Part shown: in pieces, positions 11,441 to 22,877 of the stretch
Numbering within the stretch: the first letter of the stretch is position 1
Layout of the letters: the number at the start of each line of letters is the position of its first letter
Assembly: GCF_022376445.1 (NCBI RefSeq)
Contig: NW_025955040.1
Coordinates: 1 to 64,000 of the forward strand
Length of the DNA: 64,000 bases
Direction of reading: 5' to 3'
From: Fomitopsis serialis
Lineage: Eukaryota > Basidiomycota > Agaricomycetes > Polyporales > Fomitopsidaceae
Notes under the pieces: model-generated
The model's input: the letters and a program-made list of their open reading frames with translations, nothing else
Databases searched by the model: none
What the model was told of the DNA's origin: nothing
Program-made: the position numbers and the translations under genes

Positions 11441-13100
11441 AGTGCGGGAGACGTGGACAAGTGTCGCTGCATGCGTTGACGAGGATGCTCGTCATGAACC
11501 CTTCCGAACACTGCGAAAGGCAACACGCGTACCTCCGGTATGTGGATGGCCGGAAGTCGATCTCGTTGTTCAACTGGATGCCAGTCTTCACCGGCACTGT
11601 CGAGCCCGTTGTGGAAGCCTTCCTGGGGGAGGGCCTAGTCATGTAAGATTGTTATCCATCGAGGCCGGCTCAGACATACCGCTAGCTCGCACGAAACACC
11701 TTCGTCCATTCCTTCATACGATGTCGCCACACTTGCAGGGAGAAGAGGCTCGTACCCCCTTTGCAGGGCAGAGATCAGCGTATGTAAGTGGTAAAAGATT
11801 ACACACTGTACGAGCCTCACCTGGAGTTTGATATCTTGCCGATGCAGGCATTGGGCCTGGGACAACGAGCACAATTGTGTGACGGAGATTTCGTGGCAGC
11901 TCGGGGAATGCTAGGATAGGCCCGTTGTACGCGGGACCAGATGCAAATGCAACGCTGCGGCCCGATCAGGAAAGTGTCACCGCGTCTAACTTGTCCTAAC
12001 CCGTCTAGCCCACCTAACTTGTGCCTAATTCACCTCACTGTCTAACGCATTTCGGTCTCTGCGGTGAATTACAAACCTTCAGCAGAGCAGCCATTCATGT
12101 ATATTACACCAATAGATAACATAACATTGCGAGGTGAATACCGTACTACGTACTGCTTAGCTACAACACTTCTGTTTGCGAGATCTACAGACTTGTTTTT
12201 GGATAGACGTGCAGGTCAGGATGTGTGAGCAGGCACGCCTAGAGTGAGCAGCGAGAGGATGTAGGTACAGGCGAGATAACAGGCGAATGAGCCGGTGAAC
12301 GGGCGTACGGGCGCGAGAGCGAACGAGCAAGTGGTCGGGCAGGCGGATGGACTCACCTTCGTGTCGGTCGCGTTTGGTTCGTGCCCGGGCTCCACGCGTC
12401 CGTCAGGGGTCGTCTAAGGGTGGCCGTGCGTAGTTCGCCAATGGGCTCTGGTACGCCTGGTCATGTTTCGTCGGTGGTGGGTGCGCCATCAGCCCGCTCG
12501 TCGCCGGATCCAGGTGAGCCCCTCCGCTCTGCACGACGGGGATATGCGGTCGACCGTCGCAGCGGCGTCACTCCGGGCTAGAATCCTCGTTGGACGGGTG
12601 TAAGTGCGTCACAGCCACGGACCCGCGCGACATCGACTGCGACGAGCTCGTTGTCGCCTTCGGCGCACGGACTTGCCTATCCCTATCCCTCCCATATGCC
12701 CCTGGATGCGCCAACGGCGGCGGGGGGTAACCCGGTCCAGAGAGCTTGCGCTCCCGTGCCGTAGGGTGCACAGCGAGTGTCAAGCGCGCGTGCGGGGGCT
12801 CCGGGGGCGAGCGCGACGCCATGCGAACGGCGCTTACCGAGAACCGACGACCAACATTGAACGGCGCAGGCGACGCAGCCTCCGATCCTGGGTAGATCCG
12901 GCTGTCGTACTCCACGGGGGACGGCGCCCTCCTAACCTGCTCCGGGCGGCGCATGTGTGGCTCGACTGGCGGGAAGGTATAGCTCCCGGCGCGCTCGTCG
13001 GCTGTGTTTGTACGTGGGGCACTGGCCTTGTGCGCTCGCGGTTGGCGTGTTGCGCACGCCCTAGCCCTGCCTACCATCGTCGCCGTCTCCCGTCCTCAGC
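11441..13100. other. No confident gene; degenerate GC-rich repeats
   Basis: 12,240-12,360 is low-complexity sequence rich in gggcgagcg-type units like those in the palindrome arms. Minus-strand frames at 12,568-13,077 are Pro/Ser/Arg-rich and interrupted by a possible GTAAGC donor; no domain is visible. Confidence 0.3.
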
Positions 13101-13571
13101 TTACGTGCGCGCGATCCGTTTGTCGGCCGAGCTTGCATGCCGGACATTCACCCTGTGCGCTCGCCTTCGCTGCCCGCACCGTCGCCCGCCTGTATACCCG
13201 CTAGTGCAGAGCAACCCGCCTCTCGTCGCGACAGCCTTGGGATGGAAGTCCATGCTGGTGCCAGGGCGTGAGTGCATGGGCATGTTTGGCTTCTGGAGGG
13301 CGAGCGAGAGTGACAAGAGCGACGGGTTGAGCTGGGTCCCGTCCGAGTGCGCACTCGTCTTCGGCGGCCACCCGATCGCAGACGACAGGCTTCGCGTCTG
13401 AGCTCGAGGTGGAGCTCGTAGTGGATAGGATGAGCAGGGCGGAGTGCGCCTTTTCCTTTCCCTTGCCTTTCTTGGCGAGGCGGGCGTGGACCGGGCGGTG
13501 GGCTGAGCGAAGCTGAACGAGAACGAGTCCCGCTTGTGGAGGCCCAGTGCGAGCGGTGTTGGCTTGTTCAA
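13101..13571 (-). CDS. Ser/Pro-rich ORF, unknown
   Basis: An open frame with upstream extension KPVPAAAGLLNKPTPLAL, then Ser/Pro-rich and basic sequence. Composition suggests a disordered protein segment, but no domain is recognisable and overlapping frames are also open because of high GC. It could be a real exon or chance. Confidence 0.25.
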   Translation of the reverse strand: MNKPTPLALGLHKRDSFSFSFAQPTARSTPASPRKARERKRRTPPCSSYPLRAPPRAQTRSLSSAIGWPPKTSAHSDGTQLNPSLLSLSLALQKPNMPMHSRPGTSMDFHPKAVATRGGLLCTSGYTGGRRCGQRRRAHRVNVRHASSADKRIART

Positions 13572-13599
13572 GAGGCCTGCCGCGGCGGGAACGGGTTTG

Positions 13600-14030
13600 G
13601 CGGGAGTGAATCCTGGTGCATATGATTAGTTGGTCAGCATTCTAGGGACAGTTCACGTACGGAGAGGAGCCCATCTGCCTGCCCGCCAGTCCGTCTTGTA
13701 CCCACCCATCCGCCAGTCCACCGCCTTGCCCGCCCGCCCTCGCGCCCGTGCCCACGCTCCGCCCGTCGGCTGCGTTTGCGCGTAAGGCATTCGCCCTACG
13801 TGCCCGCCGTTATCGTGTGTTGCGTTCTCAGGGGTGCGGTCCATTCGTCGGTCATGTTTGTGGGCTCAGCATTCACCTTGCACGCTCTCCTGCTCTCCTG
13901 CTCGTCCACTCGCAGCACCCGCTTGCCAGCTTGCCTGCTCGTCGGCCTGCCCACCCACTCGCCTCGCTCGTGTACCCACCCGCCCGCGCAGCCTGGCCTT
14001 GTTGCTCAGCGCTGAACTTGCACACGCCTT
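13600..14030. repeat. Degenerate CCCGCC/CTCG-rich low-complexity block
   Basis: Irregular tandem of cccgcccg, ccactcg and ctcctgctc units. Similar blocks lie at 12,240-12,360, 17,330-17,580 and, inverted, 31,960-32,120. The string cgtcggctg-gtttg occurs here at about 13,763 and again near 12,998. Confidence 0.45.
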
Positions 14031-14039
14031 GAGGAAGAC

Positions 14040-14275
14040 CCGGGCCATACCGCAGGATGGGAGCTGAACCGCTCTAGTGGACTTGGCTATTGTCAACTTG
14101 TCTTGGAAGTCACGGAGGACCTTCTCGACGCCGGGCTCGAAGGCGGTACTAGGGAAGACTCGGAAGAGGTTGTTGTACAGCTCCTCGAAGCGAGCACGGA
14201 TGAGCGAGGTGTAGATCTCGACAATGTGAGCGCTGAGTGCTGTGAGGATTTGGAAGACCTTACTTACTGTACATC
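14040..14275 (-). pseudogene. Hsp70-like fragment
   Basis: The minus strand reads IYTSLIRARFEELYNNLFR, then EPGVEKVLRDFQDKL. This resembles the conserved Hsp70 segment FYTS-TRARFEEL--DLFR--LEPVEKVLRD--, which lies in the nucleotide-binding domain. Small insertions and the absence of flanking Hsp70 sequence mark it as a relic. The match is short, so a chance likeness is possible. Confidence 0.45.
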
Positions 14276-15712
14276 GTTATTGAACGTTTGAACGTCGAGA
14301 CCAGGGTTGGAGATGGCGCTGTTGCACCGTCACTTGCACGTTGCGTAAGGTCGGCCGGAAGGCCACGGTTCGAGAACGTTTGGGCCGCTGGGACTCCGAC
14401 TGGAAGAAGAAAGGGCGTGTGGGACTAGGATTCGGGACTATGGGTGGCACACGGGGACAGGATGAACAATATGTTTGCGAGGTCGTTCGTGAACGTGCAG
14501 GGCTCGCCGCGTGTGACTGCCAGTGTATGATCATCATATCTATTCAATGCGCTTCACTCGTACGGTGTAGCCCCGCAGAGGACGTATCGGTCAGTTGTCA
14601 CTCTCAGCCATGAGAGTAAGAGGTGAGAAAAACGCACACGAAGGCGGAGGACGATGAGATGCTGAAGCCCTCTAGACTCGCCTGCGCGGTTGACGACTCC
14701 CTACCAGGCATGTCGAGTTCCGACTGTTACGATGGAACGAAGATCTCCCAGTCGTATACGTGTATCGCGGCGCACTCCGCCGGGGACACCTATCTGCGGG
14801 AGAATGTTTATATCGAGCCGTACAGCGTATGAGGCATGAGTGCATGAGCAAGTACGAGGGCGGAGGGTGTCGATATCACCTGCGGTCCGATCAAATTCCT
14901 TGCTGTAGTACAATCCGGCGGTTTCTATAGATGCAACGTAACAATTTTACATTCACGGAGCATCGCCGCAACTAGTACGACAAAGAACATAACATGGTCG
15001 GTGCGCACACGGCAGAAAGGCAGTACGGACACGAGTCCGCGGTTCTAGATACACATCCGATGGCGAGGGTGGAGTTCTATGCCGTGCGACAAGAGCCGCG
15101 GAATGGCAGCCCACGGCGTAGACGTCCTTCGCGAGTGACGGATCCCCAGCGATCGACGAACGTGGCCGGTCGACGGAACACGCGTTCCCTCCATGGGGCT
15201 CGTGTATCGGTCGGAAGCCTGGCTGTGGGTCGGGTACGAGAGGGCAAACGGGAAGCATGAGCCGCAAGAGATTCTCGCCAGGCGTGACGTTCGTGTTGAG
15301 ACTCGTTGGGCGGAGACAACCTCGCGAGACCTCTGGGTGGCATACAAGTTCGGTATATGCGGGGTACGGAGTAGGGTATAAGATCCACGCTGTATCGTAG
15401 CGATCAGTCCAGCCAGACGAGAGCGGAGAGATACTTCGCTTATTTGTGTTCGTGTTGGCGGTTTGACCTGATGCACGGCCTACGCCCCATGAGACAGCCG
15501 CACTGCGTCCAACTAAGGGAGCATACGCACGACGCTCGCCCACAGATGGTATCGTGACGTACAGGAGACGGTGTCCCGCTCTGCGCGCGACGTGCAGATA
15601 GTCGAGGCTCCGAAGATGCAGAACGGAATCTGACGACCGTATGATGCTCTTCCTGCGAGAGCACCGGAGGACGCGGATGTTCCGAAGGCTGACATGTTTA
15701 TCAGTAGTCGTG
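14276..15712. other. No recognisable gene
   Basis: A long minus-strand frame (14,953-15,744) is open but has no coherent composition or motif; nothing else stands out before the palindrome arm. Confidence 0.35.
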
Positions 15713-17130
15713 ATCAGCGCGAGACGTGGAGATGCGAGGATCAACGTTCAACGGCAGCGGGAGCGTAGATGAATTGGTGCGTATTGATGACCCGGAAGAC
15801 GAACGCGAGAGCTCGAAGAGACCGCAAGGTTGAAGAGAAGCGGCGGCGTCCCGGTGTGCCAGCACCAGCCCGTCGCCTGAGACGGGGGAGTAGTGGGGGC
15901 GAGAATCGAGCGTCATCAGAGGTACGTAGCAGACCTTCCGTGCGTAGCTAGTCCTGAGATACGCAGTGATTCTGCGTGCAGGATGGATGTCATACGGGGA
16001 GTCTTTGAGTGCGAGGTTGACGGGATGGAGAAGAAGCGCGCGTACCATTCATCAAGCAACCGTGTCCGTCAGTATCACGCCTCCAGCCGGGGTGACAAAC
16101 GAACCTCGTGCCTCCTGGTGTTGTGACGGTAGATGTGATTGCAATCTTGGGATACATGTATGGTAGGCTGGCTCGCAGTATACGTAGGAGCCTGTTGAGT
16201 ATGCTAGTATCTCATCAAGCTCGAACAAACATGCAACAGAACAAACGAGACTCACCGGAACGACTCTCGTTGCCCTACAAGCCTCCAAGTACGTCAATTT
16301 CCCCCGAAGTTTGCGACTACACTGAAGCGCTCTTATGGGATGGCAGACCGTATGAGCAGACTGGAGGTGGAGAGGAGAGGATAGGCGGGCGTGGAGCACG
16401 ACAGCGGCCAGAACCGGAAAATAGGGTCCAGAATGCAACAACTGGAACCAGTATGAGTCTGCACATTTTGTCGACATGGGTAGGACTGAGTACTAACCGG
16501 TATTTCAAACATGGAGCTTTTTCTCGAGTCGCGCCGAGGAGGTCTCTGTGTGTACGTGGGCGGACTGCAGGAACACGGGACGGTGACGCGTATGACCTTC
16601 AGGGGAACGGTGGTGCACGACCTGCCAGAGGGTGGGTATGCATGAGACGCGGTAGGTGGTTCGGCGTGCAGGTGGCGGGCCAGTGAGCTCTGTCGGGGAG
16701 CGGACGAGGATGTGACCAAGATGTGACTGATGCCGTCCTCGTCGGCGGTCACACCGCCCCCGCCACACACGCGCATCTGCACCCGGCGACGGTCCCCACG
16801 CCTCAGACAAGGATATCCTGAGGCACGAAGGTTGAAATAATTGTCTACGTCTGCCTGGGGAGACTACCTCGTCGACTCCTTGACCAAATCAAAACGCGCT
16901 CAGCCCACGCCACAAACCCGCGTGACCGTACTTACCAGCAACAAGCGCCGGACGCACTGCGCGACTCGGGTTCGGACGTGCTGCTGGTACCGCTCACCAC
17001 AACTGTTTCCTTGCTACCACCGAAACTACGCATCAAGACACTCGCGCCGCGCCCTGCCACGATGGCCTTGCTGGGGAGTCGAGGGTAACGAAATTGGAAG
17101 GATAGGCTGTGCGGCGAATGGAGATATTTA
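15713..17130. other. Arm A outer part, no assignable gene
   Basis: Exon-like pieces occur on the minus strand: one ending at a GTGAGT donor near 16,258 joined across to 16,194, and one at about 16,940-17,090 ending in SASGACC before GTAAGT. Neither matches a family I know. The same content recurs at 62,585-64,000. Confidence 0.3.
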
Positions 17131-17329
17131 AGGCATGCAGGCGCGTACATCCGGGTCCAGTACATACATACGTCGCCATTTGACGATATATGCTCAGATC
17201 ACACCCTGCTTCGCATCTGTCACTGGTTCCTCTGCCAGCGGGTTCAATAACGCCGCCGTGCCTGCTCACCTACGTACATGGCCTGTAGTCCGCCGACTCG
17301 TTCGCTCGCGTACCCGCCTGTCTCCGCAT

Positions 17330-17580
17330 TGCTCTTCCGCCCACCCTCTCGCTCGCCCATCTGCCAGTGTGCGTGCACCCGTCCTCTCGCCCGTACCTCC
17401 TCTCACCCGTACCTCCTCGCCCGTACCTCTTCTCGTCCTCTCACCCTCTCGTCCTCTCGCTCGCTCGCCCGCCCGTTTGCTTGTCCGCTCACCCTCTCGC
17501 CCGTCCATCTGCATGTGCACCCATATTCCCTTCCTCTCGTCCGTTCGTCCTCTCGCCCGCCCATCTTGTCCGCCCATCCT
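17330..17580 (+). repeat. CT-rich degenerate tandem repeat (left arm)
   Basis: Irregular units such as cccgtacctcctct and gtcctctcgc repeated over about 250 nt. Mirrored at 62,135-62,385. Confidence 0.7.
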
Positions 17581-18059
17581 TTCGTGCGGCGCCCACTGCC
17601 TCCTGCCATTCAGTACACCACTCGTCAAGACACTCGTGCCGCGCCAACCACATATCCGATGCGTGCCGCGGGCTTGTCAGACCACCGACTGTCGAACACT
17701 CGCTGACATGCCCACTGGCGCTTCGGAGACAACGAACGCGAAGACTACCGCGCCGTCTCCTCGGGCATCGTCCAGCTTGCGACGGCGCCCGCCCTCGGGA
17801 TACATGCGCACGACATCCCGCCAACCTGGCCATCGCGCAGCGAGCGTGCGAGCGACGCGCCGTGCCAGCAACTTGCCGCCCGGTGTCGCTAGGATGCCAG
17901 CGCAGGCCCCGACCACCATCCCAGGGCGTTCCAAGGTCACCAGCAACACGAGCGTCACTACGGCACGTCCCAGGATACACCGTTGACGGTAGAGAGCAGG
18001 AAACGAGGGGTTGAACGGCCGAGAGGGCTCCACCAGGTAAATGACCAGCCACACTCCGC

Positions 18060-18860
18060 TGCGCCGCCCCCTACCGCCTCTTGGACGCACGCAATGCGTT
18101 CCGCGGGCGTTCCGTGCACGTCAGACGACCCTGCCCTACGGCCTGCCCCGCCACATCACCGCCTTCCAGCCCAACCGCAGCTCCCCTACCTCGTTGCGCC
18201 GCCCTCGACCACCTCGGACGCCCCAAACGCGTGCCGAGGTCGAAGCACGTACACAAGACGACCCTACATAACAGCGGGGTTGTCTGTTCACATACTACCA
18301 CCTTCCCAACTCGTCGTCCCCACTGTCTTATCGTCTCTTGGACGCACGCAATGTGTTCCGAGGACGTACCGCGCATGTCTGGCGACCCCTTACAAGATCG
18401 GGGTCGTCTGGTCGCGTCCTTAGGCCCTCCAGCTCTTCACTGCCTTCTAGCTCTTCACTGCCTTCCAGCCCTTCCCCAGCCCTCCTACCTTGCTGCCCGC
18501 CCTCTCTGCCTCTCCGAGGCACGAAACGCGTGCCGAGGCCGACGCACCCACCCAAGACGACCCCGCAGAAGAGCGGGGACCTCTGTTCGTGTGCCACCGC
18601 CTTTCCAGTCCGTGCACGCCGTCCTACCGTCTCTCGGACGCACGCCATACTTGCCGAGGATACACACATCAGACGACCCTGCACAATATCGGGTCATCTG
18701 GTCGTGAACTTGGGTCCTCCCCGTCACGTCATCGCCTTCTTGCCCTACCTCTCGCCGCCCCGCCCTCTGCCTCCCGGATGCACCAAACGTGCGCCGACGA
18801 CGCACCGCACACATTAGATAACCCCGCAGAAAAAGCAGGGTCGTCTGTTTCTTTGCTAGA
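18060..18860 (+). repeat. Satellite-like array with hairpin units (left arm)
   Basis: Six diverged units begin with ggacgcacgcaat-like sequence at about 18,083, 18,216, 18,340, 18,516, 18,636 and 18,776, spacing 120-176 nt. Most contain a short inverted repeat of the form acgacccc...ggggtcgtc followed by a ccgccttcc-like tail. The longer spacing before 18,516 comes from an internal duplication of cttcactgccttc. Function unknown. Confidence 0.75.
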
Positions 18861-19359
18861 GAGAGAGGAGGACAAGTGGACGAGCGGACAAGAGCACGAC
18901 TAGGCGATACGGCGAGAGGTTGAGAGGACACCCGAGTTAGCAAACGGCACAGCGAGTGCACAGTAAGACGGACGTACTGCAAGACGGGCGGACGAGCGGC
19001 CGAGACGACGAGGGTGTGAGAGGATGGGGGAACGAGTAAACACGTAGACACGTGGACGACAGGGCGAGCGGACAACATGGAGAAAGGCCCGGATGGCGGG
19101 CGAGCCGCGAGAAGATGGCGGGCGAGAAGACAGGCAGTGAGTGACACTCCCTCTCCTCCGCTCGTCCATGCCTTTTTGTTGGCCGCTCCGTTCATCCCCT
19201 CGCCATCTTACATTTGCATTGTTCAGCCCACTCGCCAGGTCACCGTGTCCCCTCTCCCGTCCCGTTCCCGTGTACGCGCGCGGCGCGCCAGCACATGCCC
19301 ATACTCGCCACCCCGCCGTTGCGTCCGTCCGCGATCCGACTGTCATATTCGCGTGTGCT

Positions 19360-19680
19360 ACGATCAACAAGTACGATATCGAGAAGCTGGCGGGGAACGG
19401 CAGTGAAGCACCTCAGTACTGCGTGGCCAACGACGCTCCAGGGCTGGAGACCAGCGAGAGGACTTGGCGCGGGCGTTCAAGCTATGCAAAGAGGCTTTCG
19501 GTATCCTTTGTCCGTCGTACGTACCTGCTCCACTCATGCTGCTGAGCCCTTCCTGATGTGCTCGTGGGTAGGCTGCCATCAACTTCGTGCGAGAGGTGGA
19601 TGCGCGGTGGCAGCTGCTCCTCTCCGCGTTCTACGACCTCTCGCGGTACCAAGTGCAGATACTCGGCGAGGGCCCTAGGA
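19360..19680 (+). pseudogene. Coding fragment, unknown family (left arm)
   Basis: Exon-like sequence reads LARAFKLCKEAF, then after a GTATCC...GTAG intron AAINFVREVDARWQLLLSAF, YDLSRYQVQILGE. The helical, amphipathic composition looks like a genuine protein domain, but I cannot name it. No start or stop in good context was found. Confidence 0.4.
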
Positions 19681-19901
19681 TGACCACGAGGCGGGCTCGC
19701 CGCGCGCCAGCACGCTCGCACACGCGGACATGCAGAAGCTCGCGCTAGGGAAGGAAGCCGTTAGGTATGTGCGAGGAGCTTGCAGGCTTGGGCGGCGAGG
19801 GAGAGGAAGTAGATGAGGAAGCTTTGCCAATACGGTTGCATCGGCGCGAATGTTCATTCACATACATGAACAGATGAGGCTCTCGTGTACACTCCTACTA
19901 C

Positions 19902-21451
19902 CTAGTCTATAATGACATCGTCTTCGCACGATTCTTCCCACTGCCTCTCTGCCTCTTCTGCTGAAATGATACCATCCTGATACTTCTTCCAAATACTTGC
20001 CAAACGAGAACTTGTGGCGACAGATATACCCCACTGTGCGAAGGGTGGAGTGTTACAGTAAGGGTCGCGGTGCATCAGGCTTGTGCCATGGACGTCCTGT
20101 GGACACCAGGCGATGAAGGTATTCGGGGCCATACAAACCTTCACTCCATAGCTAGCGATATAGAAATTACCACCTTCGTCGTCTTTGAGGTTCCGGTTTG
20201 TGGTCCACGAGAAAGCGAAGCGGTGTGGCTGGTATTCTGTGTGCATCGCACTATTGACTAATTCAATATGTAACACGGTGCATATATTGCCGACGTACCG
20301 CGCATAGTTTGCCCCCATAAACGCAGTAGGCGGGGCAAGTTCGACATTATGAAACTCCACAGAGTCATTGCCTTTCTGTATACAATATGTCCCGTGTGAT
20401 CCTCCATTCTCCGCCATCGTACCCTGTCCATCCATGCGACAGAACTGATTCTTGACTAAGTACTCGTCCAGATCGCGCGTGAGGGCATCTGGAAGACGCC
20501 CACGCACGAGGTTGAAATTCAAGGCGGCCGCTGACGATGCACGGCAGGCAAGGCCGTTAATGTAGGTGGGAGGATGCTTCTTGCTTAGCAGGTTCCGCGC
20601 CCAGTCGAAGGTGGGTTTGGACCGGGAACCCGCTGTGTAACCGACACAGACGAGTTTACCAGCATCCTCGAGCTAAGGTCTTGCATCAGCAAGTGTTGTT
20701 GTCTACGGCAGAAGACTTGCGGACTCACCCGGACTGAACGAGTCTTACTGATATCCTCCACAATAACATCTCCTACCCAGTTCTTGACATCCTCGTCACG
20801 ACAGAAGTCGCGGATGATCACGACAGCGATCTCTCCACTAGTAGCGTCGTAGATGGTGGCACCTTGGTCAGGCGGGACGATATGCGCAAGCTGTGAGATG
20901 TCCTCCTGGTGCATTGGTAACCGCTTCGTGCGCTTGTCGGGCATCTTGTCTTCGACGATGCGCTGGTGCCAGAGTGCACCAGTGTCCGGCCGCTCGTAGA
21001 TCCAGTACCCTTTGGGTGGATAAGCCACGCCCAGACGAGGTAGATGTACCTCGTAAGTGACTGCCTTGAGGTTTGCCATGCGGACACTATCTTCCGCGCG
21101 CACCAACCCCATTTTGTCAGCAAGCCGCCGGTGGACTTTGCGGTGGTGGTCTCGCGCGGCCTTACACTTCCGCATGGCCGCCCGAAGCTTGAGTGGCATA
21201 TCATCCTCCAAAGCGGCGAAGAGGCCACAGAAGTCCGAGACAGCGTCCTTACCGAGGATGCTGACTGGCATGGCCAATGTCGATTCCACCTTGCGAGCGT
21301 GGCGGCGCAGTACCTCTGTGACCTGGTCATAGTAGCGATCGTTCCACGAGTGTTGCAAGAGGACAAGGGCTGCTTCGTCAAGTGCTAATGAAACGGCGAG
21401 TTGCAGGAAGCCTGCTTGTTTCGCCTTTCGCTGTACACCACGTTGCGGCAT
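19902..21451 (-). CDS. Putative 2-oxoglutarate/Fe(II) dioxygenase-like protein (left copy)
   Basis: Three exons, 20,729-21,451, 20,299-20,672 and 19,902-20,250, with 56- and 48-nt GT-AG introns, give 481 aa from MPQRGVQRK to CEDDVIID. The N-terminal half is helical and charged, followed by GYWIYERPDTGALWHQR and VCVGYTAGSRSKPTFDW. Residues about 366-450 hold RAMHTE, FAFSWTT, GGNFYIASYGVKV, DVHGTSL and TSSRLASIWKKY. The spacing of H369-x-E371, H420 and R448 fits the iron and 2-oxoglutarate ligands of a double-stranded beta-helix oxygenase, and the HGTS...R tail recalls the TET/JBP group, which is expanded near transposons in Agaricomycetes. HxE instead of HxD is conserved in the paralogue at 1,190-1,993. 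Assignment is by motif only. An in-frame upstream ATG at 21,532 would add 27 residues but probably lies in a 5' UTR intron region. Confidence 0.6.
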
Positions 21452-22555
21452 TCTCTGGACAATAATCAGTCGGATTGATACAATGCAGAATTTACTGGTA
21501 TGAAGGGAATACCTTGTAGGCAGCTGCCGCAATATGTAAGTTCGTGGCGAGTATCAAATGGCCGCCAGCTACTCACCAAGTGGAACTGTATTTGCTGGAC
21601 TGCGGCGGCAGGTACAGCCCTACACACCGCACCTACGTATATAGTAAGTACCGCGGCGACCTAGCTGGGTACTGGCGGCGTAGGCATGTCACGGGACGGG
21701 CGGTAATGTGACTGTCACGCCGCGCGGCCCAAGGCAGCCCCAGAATCCCTACTACGACCTCCCGCTAAGTTATGTGCACTCCTCGGGGACGCACGTTCTT
21801 CATGTCGCTGGGACGCTGGCACCAGTTTTTCGTGGTACGATGTCGCGGTTGCCTTGGCCCTTAGCGGAGGTCGGGTGATTAGTCGCGCGTACTGGAATCA
21901 CTGCTCTGCTGGCAGTCCTGGTGCGCGAGCGTGCTAGCCACAGCCTCTGGCAGCCTACTACAACACCGCATTCACGGCCTACTTGAACCTCAAATCCTTT
22001 CGTATGCCCTTCTTCCCTTTCATGGTCGGCCCAACTCCTCCGTAGACTCACACCAAGCCACCACCGCGCTCTCGCCCGTGCGTATTGCCCGGCCTCTTCA
22101 CCTGGATCTCCTCCCTTCCATTGAACAGACGCACTCCCGATCCCCGCGCCTACCCAACTCGAGGGCCAGGCATTTCCTGACCTTACAGCTGCCGCAGGCA
22201 CGGCCCATTCACGACCCGGTGCCTACAAAGAGCAGCGGGACCGGCACACGAAGACATGCATGTGCGTGCTCTGGGAGGAGGGCAGGAGTAGGTACTCGGA
22301 GAGTCTCGGTCTGGGGCACAAGCAGCGCGGATGCCAGTATGCGTCAATCTTTGATTCCGGTGCAACGACTTCCACTCGCATCACTGCGCCGTTGGGTTCT
22401 GCTATGGGGTCGGCCGGCCCGCCAAGGTCGGATGAAGACCATAGCGAATCTATAACGGTTATCTCTGCGTCGCGCACGGCCCGTGTTTTAAGCATCGATC
22501 TCTCTCCAGCTTCTCTCCCCTCCGGTCCGCCATGAGCATTGCCAATCGCAGCCTA
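21452..22555. other. Arm A interval without assignable gene
   Basis: Frames on both strands are open (for example plus-strand AYYNTAFTAYLNLKSF near 21,955) but nothing can be named. A minus-strand CGSCKVRKC string near 22,190 recalls a fungal zinc cluster, but its spacing is wrong. Mirrored at 57,162-58,264. Confidence 0.3.
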
Positions 22556-22557
22556 CG

Positions 22558-22745
22558 ACGTCTCTCCGCGCTCGTCGTGTGCTCGCCGCACGTAGGATGC
22601 GCCGGTACTTCTCGTAGCGTGGGCGATCCTGGAGGATGTGGCGGCGTGACTGGTGTGGGGCGCCGCATGGGCAGTCGATTGGTTCAGTAGGTACGAAGGA
22701 CTGCAAATCGGGTGGGTCATTAATCTCACTGCAAGTCTGGCAGAT
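22558..22745 (-). pseudogene. Non-LTR retrotransposon zinc-knuckle relic (left arm)
   Basis: The minus strand reads IDCPCGAPHQSRRHILQD-PRYEKYRRIL, the C-terminal C-x-C...H...C pattern that follows reverse transcriptase or RNase H in fungal LINEs. The usual final cysteine before PRY is Arg here and no reverse transcriptase lies upstream, so this is a relic. Confidence 0.55.
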
Positions 22746-22877
22746 TTGGCGGTCGCTGACGGGGCTCTATGCATGTAGAGGAGCCGGTGGACTGGTCAAT
22801 CCCAGCTACGTGCAGAGCCAGGTGTGCTGGAACGCGCTATGTGTCCGAGTTGTTAGGTTGACAAGGCCCGCGCATCG

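Noticed and set aside
17135..18014. Long overlapping ORFs on both strands (up to 283 aa)
   Set aside because: Low-complexity CT-rich repeat with high GC leaves most frames open; translations are Ser/Pro/Arg runs without domains.
18060..18860. CRISPR-like array
   Set aside because: Units are long, diverged and without constant repeats and unique spacers, and the genome is eukaryotic.
22115..22215. Fungal Zn(II)2Cys6 cluster (CGSCKVRKC on the minus strand)
   Set aside because: Spacing is C-x2-C-x4-C instead of C-x2-C-x6-C and the later cysteines do not fit; no regulator-like sequence follows.
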